In this document: positions 8,582 to 16,913 of the stretch, one piece after another
Numbering within the stretch: the stretch's first letter is position 1
Layout of the letters: each line of letters begins with the position of its first letter
Source: Nocardioides cavernae
GTDB taxonomy: Bacteria > Actinomycetota > Actinomycetes > Propionibacteriales > Nocardioidaceae
Assembly (NCBI RefSeq): GCF_016907475.1
Contig: NZ_JAFBCA010000001.1
Coordinates: forward strand, 496,001 to 560,000
DNA: 64,000 nucleotides
Direction of reading: 5' to 3'
Translations under genes and position numbers: made by a program
Notes under the pieces: model-generated
Told to the model about the DNA's origin: nothing
Databases searched by the model: none
What the model saw: only the letters and a program-made list of their open reading frames with translations

Positions 8582-9592
8582 TCAGACGGCGCGGGTCTTC
8601 GGCGTCCCCTCGGCGGTCTTCGCCGGGTCGCGTACGACGACGGAGCCGAGCACGTCGTCGATGCGGGACATCACGTCCGCGTCGAGCTTCACGCCGGCGG
8701 CCTTGACGTTGTCGGCGACCTGCTCGGGGCGGGAGGCGCCGACGAGGGCGGCGGCCACGTTGTCGTTCTGCAGCACCCAGGCGATGGCGAGCTGGGCCAT
8801 CGTGAGGCCGCAGTCCTTGGCGATCGGCTCGAGGTCCTGCACGGCGGTGAGCACCTCGTCGCGCATGAAGCGCGAGATCATGTCGGCGCCGCCCTTGGTG
8901 TCGGTGGCGCGCGAGCCCTCGGGCGGGGCCTGGCCGGGCTTGTACTTGCCGGACAGCACGCCCTGCGCGATCGGGCTCCACACGATCTGCGAGACGCCGA
9001 GCTCCCTCGACGTCGGCACGACCTCGTCCTCGATGACGCGCCAGAGCATGGAGTACTGCGGTTGGCTGGAGATCAGCTGGAAGCCGAGCTCCCTCGACAG
9101 CTCGACGCCGTCGCGGATCTGGTCGGCGGTCCACTCGCTGACGCCGATGTAGAGCGCCTTGCCCTGTCGGACGATGTCGGCGAAGGCCTGCATCGTCTCC
9201 TCGAGCGGGGTCTCCACGTCGTAGCGGTGCGCCTGGTAGAGGTCGACGTAGTCGGTCTGCAGCCGCTGCAACGAGCCGTTGATCGACTCCATGATGTGCT
9301 TGCGGGACAGGCCGGTGTCGTTCTTGCCCTTCGGGCCGGTCGGCCAGTAGACCTTCGTGAAGATCTCCAGCGACTCCCGCCGCTCGCCCTTGAGCGCCTC
9401 GCCCAGCACGGTCTCCGCCGCGGTGTTGGCGTAGACGTCCGCGGTGTCGAACGTCGAGATCCCCTCGTCGAGCGCGGCGCGCACGCACTTCGTCGCGACG
9501 TCGTTCTCGACCTGGGAGCCGTGGGTGAGCCAGTTGCCGTAGGTGATCTCGGAGATCTTCAGTCCGCTGTTGCCGAGGTATCGGAATTCCAT
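8582..9592 (-). CDS. Aldo/keto reductase
   Basis: A 336-residue NADPH-dependent oxidoreductase with TIM-barrel fold, close to the Kv-beta/YghZ-like branch. The catalytic tetrad is visible: Asp and Tyr in FDTADVYANTAAE, Lys in IFTKVYWP, His in LYQAHRYD. The cofactor end carries LVGASRPEQVADN. Natural substrate unknown. The ATG at 9592 has both TAGTGT (9605-9600) seven bases upstream and an adjacent GGAGGA, so it may be leaderless. A much longer open frame upstream belongs to no real protein. Confidence 0.94.
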   Translation of the reverse strand: MEFRYLGNSGLKISEITYGNWLTHGSQVENDVATKCVRAALDEGISTFDTADVYANTAAETVLGEALKGERRESLEIFTKVYWPTGPKGKNDTGLSRKHIMESINGSLQRLQTDYVDLYQAHRYDVETPLEETMQAFADIVRQGKALYIGVSEWTADQIRDGVELSRELGFQLISSQPQYSMLWRVIEDEVVPTSRELGVSQIVWSPIAQGVLSGKYKPGQAPPEGSRATDTKGGADMISRFMRDEVLTAVQDLEPIAKDCGLTMAQLAIAWVLQNDNVAAALVGASRPEQVADNVKAAGVKLDADVMSRIDDVLGSVVVRDPAKTAEGTPKTRAV

Positions 9593-9615
9593 TCCTCCGA
9601 CACTAGCGAGGCGTG

Positions 9616-10260
9616 CTAGCGAGGAGCCGCGCGCAGCCTCCGGTCGAGCCACGCGTAGAGCGCGAAGAGCAGGAGGAAGAGAAAAGTGATCCCGGCACAG
9701 GCGATCCCGACCGCTCCCCAGCCCTCCTCGTCGGCGTCGAGGAACGGGTACGGCACCCAACCGTCGACCTGGCCGACCACGAGCGTCCAGCACAGCCATG
9801 CCACCGGCCAGGCGAGGGCGTACGCCGTCTCCCGTCGACCGATCCTGGGGCGCGGGCCGGCGACGGCCCAGGCGGCGAGGGCGAGCACCGGCACCACCTG
9901 GTGCAGCAGCAGGTCGGCCAGCCAGTTGGCCCCGTCGAGCTCCAGCAGCCCGCGCAGCAGCGTGACGTAGACGAGTGCGGTGACGGTGATGCCGACGATC
10001 CCGGCCAGCCGGGCGGCCCGCCAACCGAACCGGTCCTCGACCGGGTTGCGGGCGAGCACCGTCGACGTGATCGCGACCAGGAAGTTGCTCTGGATCGTGA
10101 AGTAGGCGAAGTAGCGATAGGTTCGCGCCACCAGGCCCGGCGGGTCCTCGTCGACCAGGATCGCCTCGCCGGAGACCACGAGCGCCAGCTGGAAGACCAG
10201 CGCGAACCACGCGACGACGGCGACGACCAGGTGCACCGCTCGGGCGCGCTCGCGAGTCAT
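9616..10260 (-). CDS. Pr6Pr/FAR-17a-like integral membrane protein
   Basis: A 214-residue protein with six hydrophobic helices. The pattern YFTIQSNFLVA in the second helix and LLHQVVPVLALAAW in the fourth matches the Pr6Pr (AIG1/FAR-17a-like) membrane family common in actinobacteria; the conserved Thr/Ser-Asn and His in helices resemble the AIG1 hydrolase fold, but function is unknown. The ATG at 10260 has TACGCT (10272-10267) six bases upstream. It ends 23 bases before the aldo/keto reductase start; each gene seems to have its own leaderless promoter. Confidence 0.8.
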   Translation of the reverse strand: MTRERARAVHLVVAVVAWFALVFQLALVVSGEAILVDEDPPGLVARTYRYFAYFTIQSNFLVAITSTVLARNPVEDRFGWRAARLAGIVGITVTALVYVTLLRGLLELDGANWLADLLLHQVVPVLALAAWAVAGPRPRIGRRETAYALAWPVAWLCWTLVVGQVDGWVPYPFLDADEEGWGAVGIACAGITFLFLLLFALYAWLDRRLRAAPR

Positions 10261-10297
10261 GGCAGGAGCGTAGGGCTCCCGCCGCCCCGGGGGGTGG

Positions 10298-10525
10298 TCA
10301 GTCGAGCACGACGAGGACGTCGCCGTCCTGCACGACGTCACCCTCGGTCACCTTGATCGCGGTGACGGTGCCGGCCCGCTCGGCGAGCATCGGGATCTCC
10401 ATCTTCATCGACTCGAGCAGGACGACGGTGTCGCCGGCCTCGACGCGGTCGCCCTCGGCGACCTCGATGGTGAGGACGTTGGCGACCAGCTCGGAGACGA
10501 TCTCGAGGGAGGTGGGGCGGGCCAT
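10298..10525 (-). CDS. Stand-alone biotin carboxyl carrier domain protein (TB7.3-like)
   Basis: A 75-residue single biotinyl domain. The biotinylation site is the Lys41 of LLESMKMEIPML; the second half ends with GDVVQDGDVLVVLD, the usual capped beta-barrel. It resembles Mycobacterium TB7.3, a free carrier proposed to serve acyl-CoA carboxylases. No carboxylase gene is next to it; the nearest is the leucine-pathway enzyme at 53.5 kb, which has its own carrier domain. ATG 10525 has TAGCGT (10538-10533) seven bases upstream. Confidence 0.93.
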   Translation of the reverse strand: MARPTSLEIVSELVANVLTIEVAEGDRVEAGDTVVLLESMKMEIPMLAERAGTVTAIKVTEGDVVQDGDVLVVLD

Positions 10526-10588
10526 GGCCCCGACGCTAGCGGTTACCCGGGCGTAGCCGCTGATCGCGACGCCGACCCGACAGCCGCC

Positions 10589-11941
10589 TCAGAGCTCGGC
10601 GAAGCGGCGCGGCTCGGGCCGGTGCGGTCCGGCCTCCTCGGCTCGGCGGCCGCCGCGCCCCTTCGGCCCGGTCAGGGCAATGTCGGCGCGGATCACCAGC
10701 CACCCGATGAGCAGGCCCAGGACGAGGGAGTACGCCGCCCGCAGGCCGGCCTCGAGGTAGGAGGTGCCCGGCGAGACGAGCCCCGTCGCCAGCGGCACGG
10801 TGGCGGCGACGCCGAAGGCGCAGAACCACCACCCCTGGCGCCGGCGGGCGCGCACGTGGGTGCCCCACACCAGTGCCGGGATGCCGAGCAGGACCACGAG
10901 CGGCCGCGGGAACGCGCCGATGCGGGCCGAGGTCCAGTCGGCGAAGTCGAGGACCGACGACACGAAGCTCTGCGCGCCGTAGCGCCGCAGCAGCTCGGCG
11001 TACGCCAGCGTCGCGAAGAGGACGCCGAGGCCGATGGCGACGACGATCATCCCGCGGCGCCCGAGGCCGTGCAGGCCGGCGCCGAGGCGGTAGACGATCG
11101 CGAGCACGAGGCCGAGAGCGAGGAGCAGCGTGACGATCTCGAAGCGCTCGATCGCGACCGTGGGCTCGAATCCCACGGCAGCGAAGGCGGTGACCGCGGC
11201 GACCAGCACGGCGATCAGCGCCTCGCGCATCGCCTTCCAGCCGGTGACCGCCGGCACGGTCACCATCACGGCGTAGACGCTGCCGACCACGCACGTCATC
11301 ACCGCCGCGCCCGTCGGGAGCACGCGGCCGCCCACCAGGAGGCTCGCCACGGCCAGCACCAGCGCGAGGCCGGCGGAGACGAGTGCCCGACCGGCGGTCC
11401 GCGTCGCCAGGAACCAGGAGAGCGCGGTGACCACTGCGGCCGCGCCGACTCCGTCGAGCCACGCGGGCGCGGTGCCGGTGTCGCCCACGGCCTGGACGTC
11501 GCTCAACGCGCCGCTCAGGGCCGACCAACCCAGGGCTGCCGCGCCGAGGAGCAGGACACCGGCCCAGAAGGCCAGCAGCGACCGGCGCGGGCCGTCGGGG
11601 GCGGTCTCGTCCGGCGCGGTGCGCTCGGTGCGCGCGACCTGCTCGGTCTGATCGGGCTCTTCGGTGGGACGGGGGGACGCCGCGGATGCGGCGCGGGGCT
11701 CGGCTGTCGGCTCGGGAGTCGGCTCGGAGATCGGCTCCGTGACCGGCGCACGCGTCGTGGCGGGCAGCGCGGGACCGGCCGGGGCGGCCGACGTCGGGGC
11801 AGCGGTGTCGTCCGGCTCCGGCAGCGGGGCCGCCTCGGGTGCATGTGCCTTCCGCTTCAGCCTCAGCCGCGAGGGCGGGCGCTCGGCAGCCCGCTTGCCG
11901 CGGGAGGACCCGCGGGGGCTGTCGGAGGAGGGAGAAGGCAC
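10589..11941 (-). CDS. Multi-pass membrane protein of unknown function
   Basis: A 450-residue protein I cannot assign. Residues 1-110 form a charged, Pro/Ala/Glu/Thr-rich disordered cytoplasmic tail with a basic start (SRGKRAAERPPSRLRLKRK). Ten or so hydrophobic helices follow, from about 118 to 425, and the C-terminus is again charged. No transporter signature or catalytic motif stands out. GTG 11941 lies 11 bases after the stop of the upstream nitrilase gene; TAATCT 8 bases upstream could act as a -10, or the two genes may be co-transcribed. Confidence 0.75.
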   Translation of the reverse strand: MPSPSSDSPRGSSRGKRAAERPPSRLRLKRKAHAPEAAPLPEPDDTAAPTSAAPAGPALPATTRAPVTEPISEPTPEPTAEPRAASAASPRPTEEPDQTEQVARTERTAPDETAPDGPRRSLLAFWAGVLLLGAAALGWSALSGALSDVQAVGDTGTAPAWLDGVGAAAVVTALSWFLATRTAGRALVSAGLALVLAVASLLVGGRVLPTGAAVMTCVVGSVYAVMVTVPAVTGWKAMREALIAVLVAAVTAFAAVGFEPTVAIERFEIVTLLLALGLVLAIVYRLGAGLHGLGRRGMIVVAIGLGVLFATLAYAELLRRYGAQSFVSSVLDFADWTSARIGAFPRPLVVLLGIPALVWGTHVRARRRQGWWFCAFGVAATVPLATGLVSPGTSYLEAGLRAAYSLVLGLLIGWLVIRADIALTGPKGRGGRRAEEAGPHRPEPRRFAEL

Positions 11942-11952
11942 GACGGAGGAGA

Positions 11953-12735
11953 TTACAGCCGACGGTTGGCCAGCGACGGATTGGTGCGGCGGGCCTCGTC
12001 GAGGTCGGCGCGGTCCAGGACGGCGTCGATGACCTGCTCGGCGCCGTCGGCCTCGGCGAGGACGTCACCGAGCGGGCCGATCACCGCGGAGTGCCCGACG
12101 TAGCGCGGCTCGGGCTGCCCGGCACCGACGACGAAGCAGGTGTTCTCGATGGCCCGCGCGGCGAGCAGGGTGCGCCAGTGCGCGACCTTGCGGTCACCGG
12201 GCAGCCACGCCGCCGGCACGACCAGGACCTCGGCGCCGGCGTCGACCAGGCGCCGCGCGAGCTCGGGGAACCGCAGGTCGTAGCAGGTCATCAGCCCCAC
12301 CTGCCAGCCCGCCACGTCGACGACCACCGGCTCGACCGGGCCACCGGTCAGACGGTCGGACTCGCGGTAGCCGAAGGAGTCGTAGAGGTGGATCTTGCGG
12401 TACGTCGCGGAGCTGGGGCCGCCGGCGACGAGGGTGTTGAAGGGCCGGTCCGGGTCGTCGGCGACCTCGAACATCCCCGCCACCACGGTGGACGAGGTCG
12501 CGTCGGCCACGCGCGCCACCTCCCGGGCGAAGGGGCCGTCGACCGGCTCGGCGAAGGGGCTGACGTCGGACCCCGCCTGGCCGAAGTCGCGGGCGAAGGC
12601 CTCCGGCAGGACGACCAGGTCGGCCCCCGGCGCCACCTCGGCGAGGCGGGCGCGGTTGTCGTCGGGATCGAGCCCGCTGGCCCACTGGTGGACGCGCACA
12701 CGCAGCCGGTCGGTCCGCCGTGGGGTGGAGTCCAT
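11953..12735 (-). CDS. Carbon-nitrogen hydrolase (nitrilase superfamily, Nit2/omega-amidase-like)
   Basis: A 260-residue cytoplasmic amidase-type enzyme. All catalytic residues are visible: Glu in VVLPEAFARD, Lys in YRKIHLYDSFG, Cys in GLMTCYDLRFPE. The YDSFGYRESD stretch is typical of the Nit1/Nit2 and omega-amidase branch; deaminated glutathione or alpha-ketoglutaramate are possible substrates but this is inference. ATG 12735 has TACGCT (12747-12742) six bases upstream, so a leaderless start is likely. It is divergent from mobA (67 bases between the starts). Confidence 0.92.
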   Translation of the reverse strand: MDSTPRRTDRLRVRVHQWASGLDPDDNRARLAEVAPGADLVVLPEAFARDFGQAGSDVSPFAEPVDGPFAREVARVADATSSTVVAGMFEVADDPDRPFNTLVAGGPSSATYRKIHLYDSFGYRESDRLTGGPVEPVVVDVAGWQVGLMTCYDLRFPELARRLVDAGAEVLVVPAAWLPGDRKVAHWRTLLAARAIENTCFVVGAGQPEPRYVGHSAVIGPLGDVLAEADGAEQVIDAVLDRADLDEARRTNPSLANRRL

Positions 12736-12802
12736 GCCACCAGCGTAGAGCGGCCACCCGGCGGCCGCGGTCCGGCACGAGCGCGGCTGCGAGGATGCCG
12801 GC

Positions 12803-13381
12803 ATGGACCTCGACCTGACCGCCGGCGGCTTCTGCGGAGTGGTCCTCGCCGGCGGCACGGCCGCTCGGATGGACGGGGTCGACAAGGCGTCCGTCGAGCT
12901 GGCCGGCCGGACGCTGCTGGAGTACGCCGTCGACGCGTTCCTCGACGCCGACGAGGTCGTGGTCGTCGGACCGGACACCGTGCGGACCGCGCGGCCGGTG
13001 ACCTTCGTGGTCGAGGACCCGCCTCGCGGCGGACCGGTGGCCGGGCTGCTCACGGGGGTCGACGCGCTCCTGCGCGCACCGCTCCTCGTCGGCGTGCTGG
13101 CGGTGGACATGCCGCGGGTGACCGCGTCGACGATGCGGCGCCTGCGCGACGCAGCGGTGGGCCGGGACGGGGCGTTCCTGGTCGACGACGACGGCCGGCG
13201 GCAGCTGGCCGGGGTGCTCGACGCGGCCCGCCTCGACGTCGTACGACCCGACCTGGAGGGGCAGCACGGGATGGCGCTGCACCGCCTGCTCGCACCGCTC
13301 GACCTCGCCGGGGTGCCGGCGACCGGTGAGGAGGCCGTCGACGTCGACTCGTGGGCCGACCTGCGGGACCTGCGCCCCTGA
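12803..13381 (+). CDS. mobA: Molybdenum cofactor guanylyltransferase
   Basis: A 192-residue nucleotidyltransferase that attaches GMP to molybdopterin to form MGD, used by DMSO-reductase family enzymes. The nucleotide-binding signature VVLAGGTAARMDGVDKASVEL is present at residues 13-33 (usual LAGGxSxRMGxDKAxL), and the metal site Asp in GVLAVDMPRV. It is followed 47 bases later by a DUF6457 gene, a pairing I know from actinobacterial molybdenum loci. No molybdoenzyme is in the window. Confidence 0.9.
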   Translation: MDLDLTAGGFCGVVLAGGTAARMDGVDKASVELAGRTLLEYAVDAFLDADEVVVVGPDTVRTARPVTFVVEDPPRGGPVAGLLTGVDALLRAPLLVGVLAVDMPRVTASTMRRLRDAAVGRDGAFLVDDDGRRQLAGVLDAARLDVVRPDLEGQHGMALHRLLAPLDLAGVPATGEEAVDVDSWADLRDLRP

Positions 13382-13428
13382 CGTCGGCTCTCTTGCCGCA
13401 CCCGGGTGGGGTGCGAGACATTGGTTCT

Positions 13429-13752
13429 GTGAACCTCCACGACTGGATCGACGAGCTCGCGGACGTGCTCGACGTCGAGACCGAGGTCGACGAGGGCCTG
13501 CTCCTCGACCTCGCCCGCGTGGCCGCTCAGAACGTGCAGAAGACCGCGGCGCCCATCACCACCTACCTGCTCGGTGTCGCGGTCGGCGCGGGAGACGCGA
13601 ACCCCGAGCAGGTCGAGCGGCTCGCCGCGCGCGCCCAGCAGCTCGCCGAGAGCTGGGACCGGCCCGCCGACGCGAAGGACCCCGACGACGTGGACGATGA
13701 GGTGCCCGACGACTCGTCGGTCGACCACTCCAGCGACCTCTACGAGGACTGA
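13429..13752 (+). CDS. DUF6457 domain-containing protein
   Basis: A small acidic cytoplasmic protein of 107 residues with an N-terminal helical core (LHDWIDELADVLDVE, AAPITTYLLGVAVGAG) and a highly acidic C-terminal tail rich in Asp/Glu/Ser. The family is often found beside molybdenum cofactor genes and is sometimes annotated as molybdopterin-guanine biosynthesis-associated; its role is unknown. GTG 13429 is chosen because the sequence before it (GACATT six bases upstream) fits a leaderless promoter and because the conserved protein starts there. Confidence 0.8.
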   Translation: MNLHDWIDELADVLDVETEVDEGLLLDLARVAAQNVQKTAAPITTYLLGVAVGAGDANPEQVERLAARAQQLAESWDRPADAKDPDDVDDEVPDDSSVDHSSDLYED

Positions 13753-13756
13753 TCAC

Positions 13757-14725
13757 GTGCGCGCTGCCGTCACCACCGGGTCCGGTGGACCTGACGTCCT
13801 GTCCGTCGGCGAGGTCGACGACCCGCGCCCGGCTGCCGGGGAGGTACTGCTCGACGTCGTCGCCACGGCCGTCAACCGGGCCGACACCCTGCAGCGGCAG
13901 GGCTTCTACCCGCCCCCGCCCGGCGCCTCCGAGATCCTCGGACTGGAGTGCAGCGGCCGGATCGCCGAGCTCGGCGAGGGCGTCGAGGGCTGGAAGGTCG
14001 GCGACGAGGTCTGCGCGCTGCTGGCCGGTGGGGGGTACGCCGCCCGCGTGGCCGTGCCGGTCGGGCAGGTCATGCCGGTCCCGTCCGGCGTCTCCCTCAT
14101 CGAGGCCGCCTCCCTGCCCGAGGTCGCGGCGACGGTCTGGTCCAACGTCTTCATGACGGCCCACCTCGACAAGGGCGAGCGGTTCCTGGTGCACGGCGGC
14201 GGTGGCGGCATCGGCACGATGGCGATCCAGCTCGCGGCCGCCCGCGGGGCCGAGGTCTACACGACCGCGGGTTCCCCGGAGACCCTCGAGCTGTGCCGCT
14301 CGCTCGGCGCGGCGCGGGCGATCAGCTATCGCGACGAGGACTTCGTCGAGGTCCTCAAGGAGGCAGGCGGCGCCGACGTGATCCTCGACAACATGGGCGC
14401 GAGCTACCTCGGCCGCAACGTCTCCGCCCTGGCCACCGCCGGGCGCCTCGTCATCATCGGGATGCAGGGCGGCTCCAAGGGCGAGCTCGACATCAACGCG
14501 CTCCTGCGCAAGCGGTCGTCCGTGACGGCGACCTCGCTCCGCGCGCGGCCCCTCGCCGAGAAGGCCCAGATCTGCTGCGGGGTCGTCGAGAACGTCTGGC
14601 CCCTCGTCGCCTCCGGCCAGGTCCGCCCGACCGTCGAGACCACCCTCCCGCTCGAGGACGTCGCCCGCGCCCACCAGCTGATGGACGACGGCGGGCGCGC
14701 GGGGAAGATCGTCCTCACCCTCTGA
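13757..14725 (+). CDS. NAD(P)H-quinone oxidoreductase, zinc-independent MDR family (PIG3-like)
   Basis: A 322-residue medium-chain reductase of the quinone oxidoreductase/PIG3 type. The N-terminal GroES-like part contains NRADTLQRQGFYPPPPG; the Rossmann motif HGGGGGIGTMAIQLA lies near residue 145, and YRDEDFVEVLKEAGG plus DNMGASYLGRN fit the family. No structural zinc cysteines are seen. Start GTG 13757 follows the DUF6457 stop by four bases, suggesting translational coupling and an operon mobA-DUF6457-quinone reductase. It is followed by a tandem repeat region. Confidence 0.92.
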   Translation: MRAAVTTGSGGPDVLSVGEVDDPRPAAGEVLLDVVATAVNRADTLQRQGFYPPPPGASEILGLECSGRIAELGEGVEGWKVGDEVCALLAGGGYAARVAVPVGQVMPVPSGVSLIEAASLPEVAATVWSNVFMTAHLDKGERFLVHGGGGGIGTMAIQLAAARGAEVYTTAGSPETLELCRSLGAARAISYRDEDFVEVLKEAGGADVILDNMGASYLGRNVSALATAGRLVIIGMQGGSKGELDINALLRKRSSVTATSLRARPLAEKAQICCGVVENVWPLVASGQVRPTVETTLPLEDVARAHQLMDDGGRAGKIVLTL

Positions 14726-15096
14726 CCTTCTGAATCTCGCCGAGCGGTGTCCCACCCAGCCACTGCTCGGCTCGGCAGCGGTGCGTGAGGGGCACTTCGC
14801 GAGCCGGGAACCCCCCTCAGGCACCGCTCGTACGGCGCGTCCTCGCCGACACGCCCGTGGGCGGTGCGTCACCCACATTCGGGCCGCCCGGAATGTGGCT
14901 CAGCCACCGCTCGGCTCGGCAGCGGTGCGTGAGGGGCACTTCGCGAGCCGGGAACCCACCTCAGGCACCGCTCGTACGGCGAGTCCCCGCCGACACGCCC
15001 GCGGGCGGTGCGTCACCCACATTCCGCCCGCTCGCAATGTGGCTCAGCCACCGCTCGCGACAGGACCCCCACCGGGAACGTCATAGGGTTGGGCCC
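14726..15096. repeat. Gene-free gap with a 144-bp tandem repeat (about 2.1 copies)
   Basis: Copy 1 occupies 14757-14900, copy 2 14901-15044, and a third copy begins at 15045 but stops matching after about 14 bases. By direct comparison the two full copies differ at nine positions, so they are about 94 percent identical. Each has a hairpin around CACATTC...GAATGTG (the stem weakened in copy 2) and a CCGCT...AGCGG stem. The period is divisible by three, so open frames run through it, but none looks like a protein. The leaderless -10 box of bpa (TAGGGT 15084-15089) lies just after. Function unknown. Confidence 0.85.
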
Positions 15097-15759
15097 ATGA
15101 CCGACCAGCAGCAGCCCGAGCCCATCGGCGGCCCCAGCGGCCAGGGGGAGGTCGAGGACCAGGTCGTGGTCGTCGGTCCCGACGGCCAGCCCATCGGCAC
15201 CATCCCGGCGAGCGCGCTGCCGGCCATGACGCAGGCCGCGGGCGACGAGGACGATGAGGACGGCGACGGCGAGCGCCACATCACCGAGCTCGTCGAGCAG
15301 CCGGCCAAGGTGATGCGGATCGGCAGCATGATCCGCCAGCTCCTCGAGGAGGTGAAGGCCGCGCCCCTCGACGAGGCCAGCCGCAACCGCCTCAAGGACA
15401 TCCACGCCGCCTCGATCAAGGAGCTCGAGACCGGTCTCGCTCCCGAGCTGGTCGAGGAGCTCGAGCGGCTGTCGCTGCCGTTCACCGAGGAGGGCACGCC
15501 GTCGGAGGGCGAGCTGCGGATCGCGCAGGCCCAGCTCGTGGGCTGGCTCGAGGGCCTCTTCCACGGCATCCAGACCGCGATCTACGCCCAGCAGATGGCC
15601 TCGCGCGCCCAGCTCGAGCAGATGCGACGCGCGCTCCCGGCCGGCCACGCCGGCCACGCCGGCCACGCCCCGCAGCCGCCGACCGGCATGCCCAACATGC
15701 CGACCCCCGGTGGCGGCGAGGACGACCCGGCCGGCAGCCGCGGCGGCATGTACCTCTGA
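15097..15759 (+). CDS. bpa: Bacterial proteasome activator Bpa
   Basis: A 220-residue ATP-independent ring-forming activator of the actinobacterial 20S proteasome (Bpa/PafE, DUF2587). After an acidic disordered N-terminus, the conserved helical core runs from about residue 60 (RHITELVEQPAKVMRIGSMI) through AQLVGWLEGLFHGIQTAIYAQQ near 165. The C-terminal tail is Gly/Pro/His-rich with repeated GHA triplets and ends GMYL, the equivalent of the GQYL motif that docks into the proteasome alpha ring. ATG 15097 has TAGGGT seven bases upstream, so it is leaderless; longer frames run into the tandem repeat. No proteasome genes are in the window. Confidence 0.95.
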   Translation: MTDQQQPEPIGGPSGQGEVEDQVVVVGPDGQPIGTIPASALPAMTQAAGDEDDEDGDGERHITELVEQPAKVMRIGSMIRQLLEEVKAAPLDEASRNRLKDIHAASIKELETGLAPELVEELERLSLPFTEEGTPSEGELRIAQAQLVGWLEGLFHGIQTAIYAQQMASRAQLEQMRRALPAGHAGHAGHAPQPPTGMPNMPTPGGGEDDPAGSRGGMYL

Positions 15760-15763
15760 CGCG

Positions 15764-16327
15764 TCAGTCGGCGCGGCGCGTGAGGCGTCGTACGACGACC
15801 ATCCCGAGCGCGCCGACGACACCGACCAGCGCGGCCGCCCACAACACCTCCTGAGCGTCCGTCGGGTCGAGGGCGACCATCGACCGTCCGGGCAGGGGGT
15901 CCCGGGGGTCGCCCAGCGCCTGCACCGTGGCGTCGTACGCCGCAGCGCCGACAGGCACCGAGCCGCTGCACAGGTCGGAGGCGACCCGGCCGCGCTCGTC
16001 GAGCCGCCCCAGCACCACCATGGTCGTCCCGGTCGCCCACTCGACGCCGCAGGACGCCTCGCCGGCGTTGGGCGTGACGACGTCCTGGCCGCGGCGTACG
16101 TCACCGGCGAGCACGTCCACGACCGTGAAGAGATGGGCGACGACGTCGTCGTCCGAGCGCTGGCTGGTCAGCACGCCCACGAAGGCGAAGTCGGCGTGCT
16201 CGGCGAGCTCGACGGGGTCGTTGCTCACGCAGCTGCAGGCCGCGGCCGGGGCCACCGACCCGAGCACCAGGCCCCCGGCCAGCACCGCCAGCACCGCCGG
16301 GACGGCGAGCAGGCGGGCGACCACCAC
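15764..16327 (-). CDS. Secreted, C-terminally anchored protein with TIMP/NTR-like cysteine motif (copy B)
   Basis: A 187-residue protein: signal peptide (residues 1-27, ending in APAAA), mature N-terminus ACSCVSNDPVELAEHADFAFVGVL, and a C-terminal helix (EVLWAAALVGVVGALGMVVV) followed by basic residues. The CxC at the mature N-terminus followed by an Ala-Asp-x-x-Phe-Val-Gly motif recalls the TIMP/netrin-like fold, with further cysteines (ASCGVEW, SDLCSGS). Bacterial function is unknown. It begins with GTG one base after the stop of the paralogous upstream gene, so the two form an operon. Confidence 0.75.
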   Translation of the reverse strand: MVVARLLAVPAVLAVLAGGLVLGSVAPAAACSCVSNDPVELAEHADFAFVGVLTSQRSDDDVVAHLFTVVDVLAGDVRRGQDVVTPNAGEASCGVEWATGTTMVVLGRLDERGRVASDLCSGSVPVGAAAYDATVQALGDPRDPLPGRSMVALDPTDAQEVLWAAALVGVVGALGMVVVRRLTRRAD

Positions 16328-16328
16328 G

Positions 16329-16904
16329 TCAGCGCGCGAGGCGTCGTACGACGACGAGGCCGAGGAGGCTGATGATCGCGACGGCCGCACCGGGGGCCGC
16401 CGCGCGGGCGAAGCCGGCCGGCGGCGACTCCTCGACCAGCGTGCGCTGGGCGGTCGGGGGCGGGGGCGGCTCGACGGAGGTGCCCTCGCCGAGCAGGCCC
16501 TCGACCTTGGCGACCTTGGTCGGGTTGGCCACGTCGGTGCCACCGCAGCTGTCGGCCTCGAAGGGCGCCTCGGTGCCGGTGGCGAGGAAGAGGTAGGAGG
16601 TGCCGACGGCCAGCTCGCCGAGGCCGCAGGCGTTCTTGCCGCCGGCCGAGAAGACCTGGGTGGAGCGCTCTGGTGTGCCCTGGTAGGCCCGGGAGGCGGT
16701 CACGTCGTAGGTGTGGTCGTTGCCGGCGACCTCCACGTTGTCGACCGTCCCGATGAAGACGGCGTCGGCGCGCTTCACCTGCTGCTCGAGCTGGCTGCTC
16801 CGCTTGCAGGTGCAGTCGGCGGCGGCGGCCGGGGCCTGGACCGTCATCACGAGGCCGAGGCACCCGAGGAGCAGGGCGGCAGCGAGCTGGACGGCGCGGA
16901 TCAT
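16329..16904 (-). CDS. Secreted, C-terminally anchored protein with TIMP/NTR-like cysteine motif (copy A)
   Basis: A 191-residue paralogue of the following gene with the same architecture: signal peptide to about residue 29, mature start DCTCKRSSQLEQQVKRADAVFIGTV, more cysteines in NACGLGE and DSCGG, a Pro-rich stalk (PPPPPTAQ), and a C-terminal membrane helix with basic end VVRRLAR. The CxC and ADAVFIGTV pattern is TIMP/netrin-domain-like. Start ATG 16904 has TAGGCT (16916-16911) six bases upstream, the leaderless pattern. The pair probably arose by duplication. Confidence 0.78.
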   Translation of the reverse strand: MIRAVQLAAALLLGCLGLVMTVQAPAAAADCTCKRSSQLEQQVKRADAVFIGTVDNVEVAGNDHTYDVTASRAYQGTPERSTQVFSAGGKNACGLGELAVGTSYLFLATGTEAPFEADSCGGTDVANPTKVAKVEGLLGEGTSVEPPPPPTAQRTLVEESPPAGFARAAAPGAAVAIISLLGLVVVRRLAR

Positions 16905-16913
16905 GGCGGGAGC

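Noticed and set aside
14757..15058. Tandem repeat as a CRISPR array
   Set aside because: Repeats are contiguous 144-bp units without unique spacers and no cas gene is present.
14781..15086. Tandem repeat region as a protein with 48-residue repeats
   Set aside because: The frame stays open only because 144 is a multiple of three; all frames have poor composition and none has a good start, while hairpins are clear.
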